A stretch of 64,000 nucleotides of DNA. Source: Leisingera aquimarina DSM 24565. GTDB taxonomy: Bacteria; Pseudomonadota; Alphaproteobacteria; Rhodobacterales; Rhodobacteraceae. Location of the stretch: contig NZ_KI421504.1 in assembly GCF_000473165.1 (NCBI RefSeq), positions 1,358,501 through 1,422,500 on the forward strand, given 5' to 3'. Position numbers and translations under genes: made by a program. Of this stretch, positions 19,201 to 27,020 are shown piece after piece (the first letter of the stretch is position 1; every line of letters starts with the position of its first letter). The notes under the pieces are model-generated. The model did no database searches. It was given only the letters and a program-made list of their open reading frames with translations, and had not been told where the DNA came from.

Positions 19201-19454
19201 TCCTTGAAGGCGAGGCAGAACTTTACTTGCCGCAGCCTGGCGGTGAGGACCGGCTGATCACCACGGTTGGCCCCGGGCGGCTGGTGGGGGAATTGGGTCT
19301 GATCCGCCATGAAGCCCGGGCGCTGAGCATGATCGCGGCGACGGACCTTAGCTGCTTGCGAATTGGCGAAGAAGAATTTCTGGCAGTGGTGGAAAATGAC
19401 GCCTCCACGGCATTCAAGCTTTTGCAGGTTGTGGCGGGCTACGTCTCCAATTGA
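16278..19454 (+). CDS. ABC exporter-like membrane protein with degenerate NBD and C-terminal cyclic-nucleotide domain
   Basis: First in-frame ATG is 16278, but the likely true start is an ATC at 16446 with GGAG eight bases upstream; this yields ERSLFRFIWKYSKR, where family-like sequence begins (1002 residues). Domains (1002-residue numbering): exporter-type transmembrane domain about 20-330; ABC ATPase-like region from about 350 with a roughly 290-residue insertion; cNMP-binding domain about 875-1000 (GELGLIRHEARALSM). The ATPase motifs are all lost: AAPSEEDRRA at Walker A, no Q-loop Gln (GYATSR), AASFAEP for the signature, LILDSAMASYD without the catalytic Glu, and no switch His. Probably not an ATP-driven pump. 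A regulatory or scaffold role is inference. Confidence 0.75.
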   Translation: MDTSLEPYGFFAVWQMPRRQGAATGQGGLLPIACACQTALPIRQTTSEAAIYGAFPIERSLFRFIWKYSKRDQLVLLLVTACLFPLLYLTLELPKRIINDAIGAETSTITLLGQSFDQLTFLWILCGGFLLSVLCHGLLKMRINTMKGVLAERMLRRFRYQLIARVLRFPQPYFERVSQGELVSMVTSESEPMGGLMGDAVSQPVLQAGQMLTILFFLFLQNFWFGMAAIALIPLQGWLIPMLQRQINLLNKKRIKQVRALATEIGESAAGAATLRINGGWRYRMAIITARLGRLYDIRFEIYQKKFFMKFLNNFITQLTPFFFYAVGGFLVLQGKVSLGALVAALAAYKDLASPWKELLTYYNQTQDMGLRWEVILERFAPQGMVDEKLLSGEPAELERLRGDVVLDAVNVRDTDGNLVLEELSATFPAGQVIGIAAPSEEDRRALAELLTREILPSTGTVSVADQNLSGLHQATVAARIGYATSRPVLFQGSFGDNVMMPMRLRPLGAAQNLQQLKIAKRAGNSPDPFDAPWLDPKLAGFSSEAELRSWWLQLVEGIGSDTALFRRGIEQCFEAPAHPDLAERLVGLRPSVRQAILDAGLDVHVHFLEPETYNPALPVAENLLFAASQQAMTGEILHGHAEFLDQLKQLELDEGLVALTRDVVEMLRQIFGMDGTGHPLFRKLGLDVGAYETALSLVDRPGTVNAAALSREELAQLLIVPFTISAEQIGPAFEEAMKERILGFRRSHGQNLLKALGAGFVPFAEEAIAPTLTVLENALFGKISDAAGAKGDEVRKLVSELMVREGLRDQVVELIFDMPIAVGGQGLAASFAEPLAFCRATIKKPDILILDSAMASYDLETRVAVHKNLRKLLPGTTLIYLAPSFQSPDVFDVFFELRQGRLVSDEAQVAAAGDGAASQDLARKLRALEQTELFSGLNRRQLRLLAFGARWYDAAAGEVVFLKDDEASDGAYMILEGEAELYLPQPGGEDRLITTVGPGRLVGELGLIRHEARALSMIAATDLSCLRIGEEEFLAVVENDASTAFKLLQVVAGYVSN

Positions 19455-19482
19455 TTCAGGAATTGAGACAGGGAAAAGTAAC

Positions 19483-20331
19483 ATGAAACTGCTGCGGTAC
19501 CGCGCGGGCGGGGAAGTACGGCCTGGCCTTCTGGACAGCACAGGCGCAGTCCGGGATTTATCGGCGCATGTGCCAGACATCACCGGTGCGGTGCTGGGGG
19601 ACGAAGCCTTGGCCCGGCTGGCAGCGCTGGACCCGACAGAGTTGCCGCTGGTGGAAGGAAACCTGGAGCTGGCGCCTTGTACCGGACAGACAGGGAAGTT
19701 CCTTGGCATCGGCCTCAACTACACCGATCACGCAGAAGAGATGGGTATGGCGCTGCCGGAGCATCCGATCCTGTTTCTCAAGGCGACCTCTTCCATTTGC
19801 GGACCGGATGATGACGTGATCCTGCCGCGCGGCTCAATGGCGGCGGATTGGGAGGTCGAGCTGGGCGTTGTGATCGGCACTGCAGCCAAATATGTCACCG
19901 AAGAAGATGCATTGAACCATGTGGCGGGGTATTGCGTGGTCAATGATGTGTCCGAGCGCGACTATCAGACCAAGCTGACCGGCCAATGGACCAAGGGCAA
20001 GAGCTGCGACACCTTTGGGCCAATCGGTCCCTGGCTGGTGACGCGGGACGAGGTGCCGGATCCGCAGAACCTGTGGCTGACCTGTAATGTGAACGGCGCG
20101 CGCCAGCAAGCTGGAACGACGGCCACGATGGTGTTCACCGTGGCACAGATCATCTCGCATCTCAGCCAGCTGATGACCTTGCAGCCGGGCGATGTGATCG
20201 CTACCGGCACACCGCCGGGCGTCGGAATGGGGCGCAAGCCGCAGCCGGCCTATCTGCAGCCCGGCGATGTGATGCGGCTGGAGATCGAAGGGCTAGGTGT
20301 GCAGACCCAAACGGTGCGGGCTGACGCGTGA
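19483..20331 (+). CDS. Fumarylacetoacetate hydrolase (FAH)-family protein
   Basis: 282 residues from the ATG at 19483, preceded by AGGGAAAAG. FAH fold, with GKFLGIGLNYTDHAEEMG (about 66-83), metal-binding acidic residues in DWEVELGVVIG, and GDVIATGTPPGVGMG near the C-terminus. Members hydrolyse C-C bonds of beta-diketo acids or decarboxylate/hydrate keto-enols; the close group is often labelled ureidoglycolate lyase or 2-hydroxyhepta-2,4-diene-1,7-dioate isomerase, so the substrate is open. It lies 28 bases after the ABC-like gene but need not be functionally linked. Confidence 0.85.
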   Translation: MKLLRYRAGGEVRPGLLDSTGAVRDLSAHVPDITGAVLGDEALARLAALDPTELPLVEGNLELAPCTGQTGKFLGIGLNYTDHAEEMGMALPEHPILFLKATSSICGPDDDVILPRGSMAADWEVELGVVIGTAAKYVTEEDALNHVAGYCVVNDVSERDYQTKLTGQWTKGKSCDTFGPIGPWLVTRDEVPDPQNLWLTCNVNGARQQAGTTATMVFTVAQIISHLSQLMTLQPGDVIATGTPPGVGMGRKPQPAYLQPGDVMRLEIEGLGVQTQTVRADA

Positions 20332-20485
20332 CGGACCGCAGGCGGGTTCTTCCGGAGCATTCGCAGAATGCGCCTCCCCGGTTGGGCGTGGCGCTGCGCC
20401 ATGCGCAGCGCGGGCCTGAATTCAGCGGCGCTAAAGCGGAACATACCGAATCTGCCTGGCCGCCCGCGGCCGCGGAAACAAGCGT

Positions 20486-20818
20486 TCAAGCGCCGCTGCA
20501 GAATTGCTTGTACAGCAACGCTATCAATTCTTGTGTGTTGCCGTCAGTCAGGGAATAGAAAACCGTCTTACCTTCCCGCCGCGTGGTAACCAGATCATCT
20601 TCACGCAACCGGGCGAGCATTTGGCTCACCGCGGCCTGGCGCATGTTTAAAAGGGCTTCCAGCTCGCCCACAGACTTCTCGCCGGTGCCAAGATGGCATA
20701 GGATCATCAGCCGCCCTTCATGGGCAAGTGTTTTGAGGAAAGCCGCCGCTGCGGCGGCGCGTTCCTGCATGTCGATTGGCGTTTCCGGTTTGAAGAGGTC
20801 GTTGTTCTGGGCAGGCAA
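20486..20818 (-). CDS. ArsR-family repressor of the SqrR/BigR (persulfide-sensing) type
   Basis: 110 residues from a TTG start at 20816-20818, with AGGA nine bases upstream on the minus strand. Winged helix: LKTLAHEGRLMILCHL, then RQAAVSQMLARLRED and RREGKTVFYSL. With this start, Cys41 (LMILCHL) and Cys107 (YKQFCSGA) fall at the same positions as the two cysteines of Rhodobacter capsulatus SqrR, which form a polysulfide bridge to sense reactive sulfur (established knowledge, from memory). The start codon lies inside a 15-bp-arm palindrome, a likely autoregulatory operator. No sulfide oxidation gene lies next to it in this window, so its targets are unknown. Confidence 0.8.
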   Translation of the reverse strand: MPAQNNDLFKPETPIDMQERAAAAAAFLKTLAHEGRLMILCHLGTGEKSVGELEALLNMRQAAVSQMLARLREDDLVTTRREGKTVFYSLTDGNTQELIALLYKQFCSGA

Positions 20819-20856
20819 TATGCGGCATCCTGGCTGGTCGTATGCCGCATATTGCC
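20814..20856. promoter_or_regulatory. Perfect 15-bp inverted repeat over the repressor start codon
   Basis: GGCAATATGCGGCAT at 20814-20828 and its exact reverse complement at 20842-20856, separated by 13 bases. It covers the TTG start and leader of the SqrR-like repressor gene. Position and symmetry fit an autoregulatory operator; an mRNA hairpin that hides the start is the alternative. A weaker 6-bp hairpin (CCGGGT/ACCCGG, 20865-20882) next to it may end the downstream-oriented enolase-family transcript. Confidence 0.6.
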
Positions 20857-20893
20857 TTTATTCTCCGGGTAGAGTCACCCGGGAATTACAGTC

Positions 20894-22126
20894 TCAGTCC
20901 ACGATCGGCGGAGAGCCACCGGCAAAGGCGTTGCCATTGGCGTAATCACAGGGCGCTTCTTGCATATTGAGGTGCAAGTCAGTTCCGGTGAACGGGTGGG
21001 CACGGGCAAGGTCTTCGTCCACCTCGATGCCCAGTCCCGGTGCCTCTGGCGGGATGACAAATCCGTTCTCTATCCGGATGGATCCCTTGATCAGCTGATC
21101 GTGGAAGGGGGTTTCGATGGTTTCCAGCAGCAAAATGTTCGGGATTGAGGCTGCCAAGTGGATGTTGGCCGCCCATTCCACCGGTCCGGCATAAAGATGC
21201 GGCGCCATCTGTGCGTTGAACACTTCTGCGATGGCCGCGACCTTCTTCATTTCCCAGATCCCGCCTGCGCGGCCCAAGGCAGGCTGCAGAATCTCGGCTG
21301 CACCAGCCCGCAGCACAGCGGCAAATTCCGCCTTTGTGGTCAGTCGTTCACCTGTGGCCACAGGAATGCGCACGTTTCGGGCAACGCGGGCCATGTCTTC
21401 GATATTGTCGGGCGGGGTAGGCTCTTCAAACCAGAGCGGGGAATAGGGCTCTATTGCCTGGCCCAGGCGGATGGCACCTGCCGTGCTGAACTGGCCATGG
21501 GTGCCAAACAGCAGATCCGCCTTGTCGCCCACCGCATCGCGGATCGCTCTGCAGAAGGCCACCGACATCGAGATGTCCGACATCGCAGGCATATGCCCGC
21601 CGCGCATCGTATACGGGCCTGCGGGGTCGAATTTCAGCGCGGTGTAGCCTTCGCTCACCTTTTGTGCTGCGGCCTCGGCAGCCATTTCAGGCGAGGTCCA
21701 GAACTCCGTGATGTCCTGATGCGGCAGCGGGTAGAGATAAGTATAGGCGCGGATGCGGTCATTCATCCGCCCGCCAAGCAAGGCATACACCGGGCGGCCG
21801 CGGTCCTTGCCCAATATGTCCCAACAGGCGATTTCCAAGCCCGAGAACGCCCCCATCACCGTCAGGTCCGGGCGCTGGGTAAAACCCGAGGAATAGGCGC
21901 GGCGGAACATCAGTTCGATGTTTTCCGGATTCTCACCCTCCACGTGGCGCTCGAATACGTCGCGGATCACATGGGTCATCGCATCTGGGCCGACGGATGA
22001 CGCGTAGCATTCGCCCCAGCCGGTAACACCGGTGTCCGTGGTGACCTTTACCAGAATCCAATAACGCCCGCCCCAGCCAGGGGCAGGTGGGGCGGTTACG
22101 ATGATATCCAGATCTTGCAGTTTCAT
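20894..22126 (-). CDS. Enolase-superfamily enzyme, mandelate racemase subgroup (acid-sugar dehydratase/cycloisomerase-like)
   Basis: 410 residues. Capping domain about 1-125 and a (beta/alpha)7-beta barrel with superfamily landmarks: Lys in TALKFDPAG, GTHGQFS at the third strand, Glu in WFEEPTPPDN and in ATGERLTTK, and His in MAPHLYAGPV. Many members use Asp-Glu-Glu at the metal; here the first ligand strand reads THGQ, so the metal set should be checked by structure. Known relatives dehydrate galactonate/galactarate or open anhydro-galactonate. The next upstream gene (22130-22498) starts four bases away and is likely co-transcribed. Confidence 0.83.
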   Translation of the reverse strand: MKLQDLDIIVTAPPAPGWGGRYWILVKVTTDTGVTGWGECYASSVGPDAMTHVIRDVFERHVEGENPENIELMFRRAYSSGFTQRPDLTVMGAFSGLEIACWDILGKDRGRPVYALLGGRMNDRIRAYTYLYPLPHQDITEFWTSPEMAAEAAAQKVSEGYTALKFDPAGPYTMRGGHMPAMSDISMSVAFCRAIRDAVGDKADLLFGTHGQFSTAGAIRLGQAIEPYSPLWFEEPTPPDNIEDMARVARNVRIPVATGERLTTKAEFAAVLRAGAAEILQPALGRAGGIWEMKKVAAIAEVFNAQMAPHLYAGPVEWAANIHLAASIPNILLLETIETPFHDQLIKGSIRIENGFVIPPEAPGLGIEVDEDLARAHPFTGTDLHLNMQEAPCDYANGNAFAGGSPPIVD

Positions 22127-22129
22127 AGT

Positions 22130-22498
22130 CTAGGTCTCCGAATCCTCGGCAAAGGCTGTTAGCTCTTTGTCGATCTCAACAATTGCGGCCTTTGTGCTGG
22201 AAAAGGCCAGGTCAGGGGCCTCTGTATCATCCATGAAAACCTCGATCTCGATCTGCACTCGCGACCCGTCAAATGCGCCGTCAACCCGCCAGCGGCGGGT
22301 TTCGTCCAACGCCATGTCCTGGATCGCGCCGGTAACGGAAGCGGTGAAACCCGCAGGCAGGCCGAAACGGGGATTGTTGGCCAGCCGGGTCAGGAAAGGG
22401 CCGACGCTGCCTGCATCAAAGTTCATCGATGTCTCAGACGTGATCGGCGGAGCCTTCGGGGCCTCGGGTTTGAAGAGATCGGTCAGAAATTTCAGCAC
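22130..22498 (-). CDS. Conserved hypothetical protein
   Basis: 122 residues from a GTG start at 22498 (MLKFLTDLFKPEAPK). Short amphipathic N-terminus, a proline-rich linker, then an alternating beta-like segment (RRWRVDGAFDGSRVQIEIEVFMDD) and an acidic C-terminus. I do not recognise the family. It sits between the alcohol dehydrogenase gene and the enolase-family gene with only 24 and 3 base gaps, so it is probably in the same transcript. Confidence 0.6.
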   Translation of the reverse strand: MLKFLTDLFKPEAPKAPPITSETSMNFDAGSVGPFLTRLANNPRFGLPAGFTASVTGAIQDMALDETRRWRVDGAFDGSRVQIEIEVFMDDTEAPDLAFSSTKAAIVEIDKELTAFAEDSET

Positions 22499-22522
22499 GC
22501 CTTGCGCTCCGCTTTGAAAGTG

Positions 22523-23611
22523 TCAGCCGAAGACAATCACATTGCGTTTGGCTGAACCAGTCTTGGTGTCGGCGATGGCCTCGTTGATCTGCTCCAAAGA
22601 CCAGCGCCCCGAGATCAGCTCGTCCAGTTTCAGGCGGCCCTGCTGGTAGAGATCCACCATCCACGGGATATCGCGCTGGATCACCACGTCCCCCATTTTG
22701 GACCCGATCAGCCCCTGGCCCACAGCCGCCAGAACCACCGGTTCGTAGGCAGCCTTGGCACCGGAGTGCGGCATCCCGATCAGCACCGCCTTGCCGCCGC
22801 GCGCCAGGTAGCGGGGGGCCTGGTCATAGGCCGGTATGGCGCCAACGGTGATCAGCACCGCATCAGCGCTGCGGCCGCCAAGCGCCTTGTATGCAGACTT
22901 CCAGGGTTTTTCTTCGGTGGCGAGAACACCATGGGTGGCGCCGAATTCCTTGGCGATTTCCAGCTTCTCGGGGCTCATATCCACTGCAACGATGCGGCGG
23001 GCGCCGGCGATGCGGGCGCCCTGAATGGCATTGAGGCCGACGCCGCCCGCGCCGATCACCACCACATCCTGACCCGCGCGGAGCTGAGCAGCATTGACCA
23101 CCGCACCCACGCCGGTGATTACCCCGCAGGAGACCAGCGCCGCGACATCCTTGCCCATGTCTTCCGGGATCTTCACGATCTGGCGCTGGTCCACCACGAC
23201 CTTCTCGGCAAAGGCGCCGCAGGCCATGGCCTGATCCAGCGGCTTGCCGTCGGCGGTTGTCAGCGGGCCGCGCACGGTGTCATGCGGCGTTTCACAAATT
23301 ACCGGCCTGCCGCTTGCGCAGGAGGGGCAGGTGCCGCAGCTGCGGATCAGGGTCACGACGACCGGGTCGCCGGTCTTGAATCCGGTGATGCCGCTGCCCA
23401 GGGCGGTGATCACACCGGCAGCCTCATGCCCGTAGACGGCAGGCAGATGCCCGCCCCAGGCGCCTTCGGCATAGGAAATGTCACTGTGGCAAATGGCGAC
23501 TGCGTCCAGCGTGACCTCGATCTCGCCCATCCCAGGAGGCGCCAGCTGGACCTCCTCGATTACCAGCGGGGCGCCGAATTCATGGCAGACGGCAGCTTTG
23601 ATGGTTTGCAT
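22523..23611 (-). CDS. Zinc-dependent alcohol dehydrogenase (medium-chain, class III-like)
   Basis: 362 residues from the ATG at 23611 (MQTIKAAVCHEFGAPL), preceded by GGGGAGAGAG; a slightly longer frame starts further upstream. GroES-like catalytic domain with CHSD and GHEAAG zinc-site motifs; structural zinc lobe CGTCPSCASGRPVIC with four cysteines (about 93-107); Rossmann motif GAGGVGLNAIQGA. It oxidises an alcohol with NAD(P). The S-(hydroxymethyl)glutathione dehydrogenase family is the nearest match by eye, but the exact substrate is not assignable. Confidence 0.88.
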   Translation of the reverse strand: MQTIKAAVCHEFGAPLVIEEVQLAPPGMGEIEVTLDAVAICHSDISYAEGAWGGHLPAVYGHEAAGVITALGSGITGFKTGDPVVVTLIRSCGTCPSCASGRPVICETPHDTVRGPLTTADGKPLDQAMACGAFAEKVVVDQRQIVKIPEDMGKDVAALVSCGVITGVGAVVNAAQLRAGQDVVVIGAGGVGLNAIQGARIAGARRIVAVDMSPEKLEIAKEFGATHGVLATEEKPWKSAYKALGGRSADAVLITVGAIPAYDQAPRYLARGGKAVLIGMPHSGAKAAYEPVVLAAVGQGLIGSKMGDVVIQRDIPWMVDLYQQGRLKLDELISGRWSLEQINEAIADTKTGSAKRNVIVFG

Positions 23612-23700
23612 GTTCTCTCTCCCCGTTTTCAAACAGGGTGGCGCGGAGGGTGCCCCGCAAGCAAGCCGGAATGCGGCAGCGGCGCGACAGAGCGGTGCTT

Positions 23701-24951
23701 TTACGCGACGGAAGATTTGCTGCGCAGGAACACTACGCAGCCGACGGCCATCAGAAGCAGCGCCAGCAGGAACGGCGCGCCAGGCATGTAATAACCAGAG
23801 CCTTCGCCGGTGAAGCGGGCGAATACTGCTGTCATCATAAGCGGCGACAGGATCATTGCCAGCGCATTCACGGCAGTTATGACACCTTGCAGTTCACCCT
23901 GCTGGCTGTCGTCAACCGCTTTGGACATCATCCCTTGCAGCGCCGGTTGGACAACTGCCCCTAGCGCCGAGACCGGGATCAGCAGCATCGCCAATGTGCC
24001 ATTGGAGATGAAGGCAAGGATGCCAAAGGCGATGAAATCAAACAGCTGCCCCCAGACCACTGTCCGCCGCGCGCCGAACCAGATCACCGTATAGCGCAGC
24101 AGCCACCCCTGCACCAACGCCATCGAGATCCCGTAAACCGCCAGCGACAAGCCGATCACTTGCGGTTGCCAGCTGAAGCGTTCCAGCGTGAAATAGGCCC
24201 AGATTGCAGGGTAGACATAGATCGCAACAGAATAGAGGAAATAGACCCACAACAGCGGTTTGATGCCTGGAATGCGCGCGACCGCACGAAAGGCGCCGAA
24301 CGGGTTGGCGCGGCGCCATTCAAAGGGGCGGCGGTTCTTGTCCTGAACCGTTTCGCCCATCACAAACCAGCCGAGCGCGAAATTCGCCAGCACCAGAACC
24401 GCAGCGGCATAGAATGGCGCCCGGGTGCCCAGTTCGCCCAGCAGCCCGCCTGTCAGCGGACCAAGTACAAATCCGGCACCAAAGGCAGCACCCAGCAGGC
24501 CGAAATTGGCGGCCTTCTTTTCCGCTGGTGAGATGTCAGCGATGTACGCCCCTGCCGTTGAATGGGTTGCGGCGGTGATACCGCCCAGGACGCGGCCCAA
24601 AAGCAGCAGCCACATGGTGCCGGCAAGAGCCATGATCAGGTAATCCAGCGCCATCACAAACAACGAGACCAGCAGCACGGGCCTGCGTCCGACCGCGTCG
24701 GACAGGCTCCCGAGGATCGGGCTGAACAGGAATTGCATCACCGCAAAAACGGTGCTGAGCACGCCCCCCCAAACCGCCGCCTGCGCCAGCGAGCCGCCCT
24801 GTACCTCGGTGATCAGGCCGGGCATCACCGGCATAATCAGCCCAATGCCCATGGCATCAATCATCACAGTCGCCAGGACAAAGACAAGAGCCTGGCGGTT
24901 ACGGCTCTTTGTCCCGCCATCATCGTCGTTTTCTGCTGACAGAGCGGGCAA
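23701..24951 (-). CDS. MFS transporter, DHA1/TetA-like
   Basis: About 416 residues with 12 hydrophobic segments. The first helix (VFVLATVMIDAMGIGLIMPVMPGLI) and loop 2-3 motif GSLSDAVGRRPVLL are typical of the TetA/DHA1 drug:H+ antiporter group. A TTG start at 24951 is assumed because no ATG precedes the first helix. It is the last gene of the pcaD-hydrolase-pcaB set (21-base gap), so it may carry an aromatic acid or a product rather than a drug (inference). Confidence 0.83.
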   Translation of the reverse strand: MPALSAENDDDGGTKSRNRQALVFVLATVMIDAMGIGLIMPVMPGLITEVQGGSLAQAAVWGGVLSTVFAVMQFLFSPILGSLSDAVGRRPVLLVSLFVMALDYLIMALAGTMWLLLLGRVLGGITAATHSTAGAYIADISPAEKKAANFGLLGAAFGAGFVLGPLTGGLLGELGTRAPFYAAAVLVLANFALGWFVMGETVQDKNRRPFEWRRANPFGAFRAVARIPGIKPLLWVYFLYSVAIYVYPAIWAYFTLERFSWQPQVIGLSLAVYGISMALVQGWLLRYTVIWFGARRTVVWGQLFDFIAFGILAFISNGTLAMLLIPVSALGAVVQPALQGMMSKAVDDSQQGELQGVITAVNALAMILSPLMMTAVFARFTGEGSGYYMPGAPFLLALLLMAVGCVVFLRSKSSVA

Positions 24952-24972
24952 TCCTGCTTTCCTTAGCGGTTT

Positions 24973-26310
24973 CTATTCGCCGCCCAGTTCTTCCGCCTTC
25001 CTGGCAAATTGCAAGGCGTCCCACGGCGCCTGGCCCATTTGCCGCGCCGGATCAAACAGGGCCGCCGCGTCCAGACCGGGATGGTCCCGCGCAACCAACT
25101 CCTGCAGCGAATTTTGTGTCGATTGGGCTTCTTGGCACAACATCTTGACTGCATCCTGCGCATCGGGCCGCGGCATTTCAGCAGCCAGGGCGAAACTCAG
25201 CGCCTCGGCGTGGATCATACCCAGCCCGTCCGACAGTGAGGATGCCATGGCCGCCGCATTGGGTGCGAGACCGGCGCAAAGCGCCTTGCCGGCCATTGCC
25301 GCACTGGCTGCACCCAATACAATCTGAGGCAGACACATCCATTCGGTGAACCAGGCGGCTCCGTCGCGCTGATGCCGCTGCATCGAGGCGCCCTGCAGGA
25401 CGGAAAGCAAACCGCTGCCCTGCCGTGCCAACGCCACCAGCACCGAAGGTGCCACCGGGTTCTGCTTCTGCGGCATGGTCGAGGAGGCGCCTGCACCGCC
25501 CAGATAAACCTCCCCGATACCGCTTTGCACCAGTGCGATGCAGTCATCGCCGAGCTTGCCAAGGGAGAGGTTCACCCGCACCAGCCAGTTCGCAATCTGC
25601 AAGACCGGTGTGCGGTCAGTATGCCAGCTGCACCCGGGATCGCTTAGCGCTAGCCCCTTGGCCACGGCTGCGCGCACTTCCGCCCCTTGCGGCCCCAAGG
25701 CAGATGAGGTTCCCGCAGCTCCCGACAGAGACACCAGCAGGCAGCTCCGGCGCAGGCCGGGCAGTTCCTCCAGCAGCCCCAGAAGCGGGGCGCCCCAGCC
25801 CGCCGCAACCGCGCCGAAACTGGTAGGGGTAGCGTGCTGGCCATATGTGCGGGCGGCCATGGGCAGCTCCGCATGTGTTTTGGACAATACGCCAAGGGCT
25901 TTCACACTTGCGGTCAAATCCTTTTCCACCAACGCCAGCACTTGGCGCAGCCGCAGCATCAGCGCGCTGTCCATGATGTCTTGCGAGGTGGCGCCCCAAT
26001 GCACGTACTGCGCATGTTCCGGCGCCTTCATCTCTTCCCGGAAGGCGGCCACCAGCCCCGGCACCGGCACGCCGTTCTGCCCAGTCGGCCGCTTCAGAAC
26101 GCCGGGGTCGACAGCGATTTCCACCACTGCCCGGCCGATTGCTGCAGCGCTCTCCTGCGGGATCACCCCGGCCACGCCCTGGGCCTTGGCCAGAGCACCT
26201 TCCACCAGCAGCATGGCGCGCACCTCTGCGCTGTCAGAGAACAGGCGGCTGGCCTCGCCGCTGCTGAAGAGATCACTGTAAATCTGGCTGTCAAAGACGG
26301 AACCTGCCAT
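24973..26310 (-). CDS. pcaB: 3-carboxy-cis,cis-muconate cycloisomerase (PcaB)
   Basis: 445 residues, fumarase/aspartase superfamily. The signature loop reads GASSTMPQKQNPVAPSVL (about 265-282), the PcaB form, and the N-terminus has the HWGATSQDIMDSALML substrate motif. It converts 3-carboxymuconate to 4-carboxymuconolactone in protocatechuate breakdown. The gene begins on the last base of the hydrolase gene and is co-transcribed with pcaD. The dioxygenase (pcaGH) and decarboxylase (pcaC) are not in this window; they could lie elsewhere. Confidence 0.87.
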   Translation of the reverse strand: MAGSVFDSQIYSDLFSSGEASRLFSDSAEVRAMLLVEGALAKAQGVAGVIPQESAAAIGRAVVEIAVDPGVLKRPTGQNGVPVPGLVAAFREEMKAPEHAQYVHWGATSQDIMDSALMLRLRQVLALVEKDLTASVKALGVLSKTHAELPMAARTYGQHATPTSFGAVAAGWGAPLLGLLEELPGLRRSCLLVSLSGAAGTSSALGPQGAEVRAAVAKGLALSDPGCSWHTDRTPVLQIANWLVRVNLSLGKLGDDCIALVQSGIGEVYLGGAGASSTMPQKQNPVAPSVLVALARQGSGLLSVLQGASMQRHQRDGAAWFTEWMCLPQIVLGAASAAMAGKALCAGLAPNAAAMASSLSDGLGMIHAEALSFALAAEMPRPDAQDAVKMLCQEAQSTQNSLQELVARDHPGLDAAALFDPARQMGQAPWDALQFARKAEELGGE

Positions 26311-27020
26311 CAGAAATCCTTTGCAGTCTGCCCGATCAGATCGGCGAGCCCCTCGGGGTCCGCAAAGAAGGGCGAATGGGATGTTTGCATGTCATAGACT
26401 CGCTGCGGCGGCAGTTGCGCAGCCATTTGCGCCTGGTATTCTGGAGGGATCACCCGGTCGCCAGAGCAGCGGATATAGGTCTTGGGCACGCTCTTGAACC
26501 GTTCAGTCAGCTGGACTGGCGTGTCCTGAGGCTGGATCGGTTGCAGGCAGAGGTTTTGCAGAGCAAAGCGCACCGCCTCCGCCGGGCAATCGTGATAGAA
26601 CAGGTGCGGCGCGGTATCGGACAGGAACCTGTAGCCTGTGCCGGCCGGGTTCTTGGCGGTTGCCCCGAACAGCGTTTGCCGCGGTCCGGCCTTGCGCATA
26701 TCGATCAGGGAGCTGCCGCTGACAGGGATGTAGGCGCAGAGATAGATCAATCCGCGCAGGTTTTCCGGGGCGGCCTCAGCCGCGGCGGAAATGGGAAAAC
26801 CGCCCCAGGAATGCCCCAGCACAAGGGTGTTCGGAGTGGAGGCTGCTGTGATGGCTTCAGCCGTTTCTGCCAAAGTGACGCTTGCCGGATCCCGGCCGTC
26901 GCTATGGCCGGGCAGGGTCATAGCCCGGGCGCTGTGGCCGCGGGCTTTCAGCGCCGGGATCACGTCGCGCCAGCACCAGGCGCCATGGCAGGATCCATGG
27001 ATCAGAAGAACCTCAGCCAA
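26310..27020 (-). CDS. Alpha/beta hydrolase, methylesterase/hydroxynitrile lyase-like
   Basis: 236 residues from a TTG start at 27020. The oxyanion region IHGSCHGAWCWRDVIPAL is the hallmark of the plant MES/HNL-like group; the nucleophile is Ser in VLGHSWGGF, the acid is Asp in CSGDRVIPP and the base is His in QTSHSPFF. It overlaps pcaD by 8 bases and abuts pcaB. A role in releasing an aromatic acid from an ester before the protocatechuate branch is a reasonable guess, not shown. Confidence 0.8.
   Translation of the reverse strand: MAEVLLIHGSCHGAWCWRDVIPALKARGHSARAMTLPGHSDGRDPASVTLAETAEAITAASTPNTLVLGHSWGGFPISAAAEAAPENLRGLIYLCAYIPVSGSSLIDMRKAGPRQTLFGATAKNPAGTGYRFLSDTAPHLFYHDCPAEAVRFALQNLCLQPIQPQDTPVQLTERFKSVPKTYIRCSGDRVIPPEYQAQMAAQLPPQRVYDMQTSHSPFFADPEGLADLIGQTAKDF

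Noticed and set aside
22523..24951. Alcohol dehydrogenase and MFS genes as one operon with the pca genes
   Set aside because: An 89-base gap and a separate strong ribosome site argue for a separate unit for the dehydrogenase; only the MFS gene is close to pcaB.
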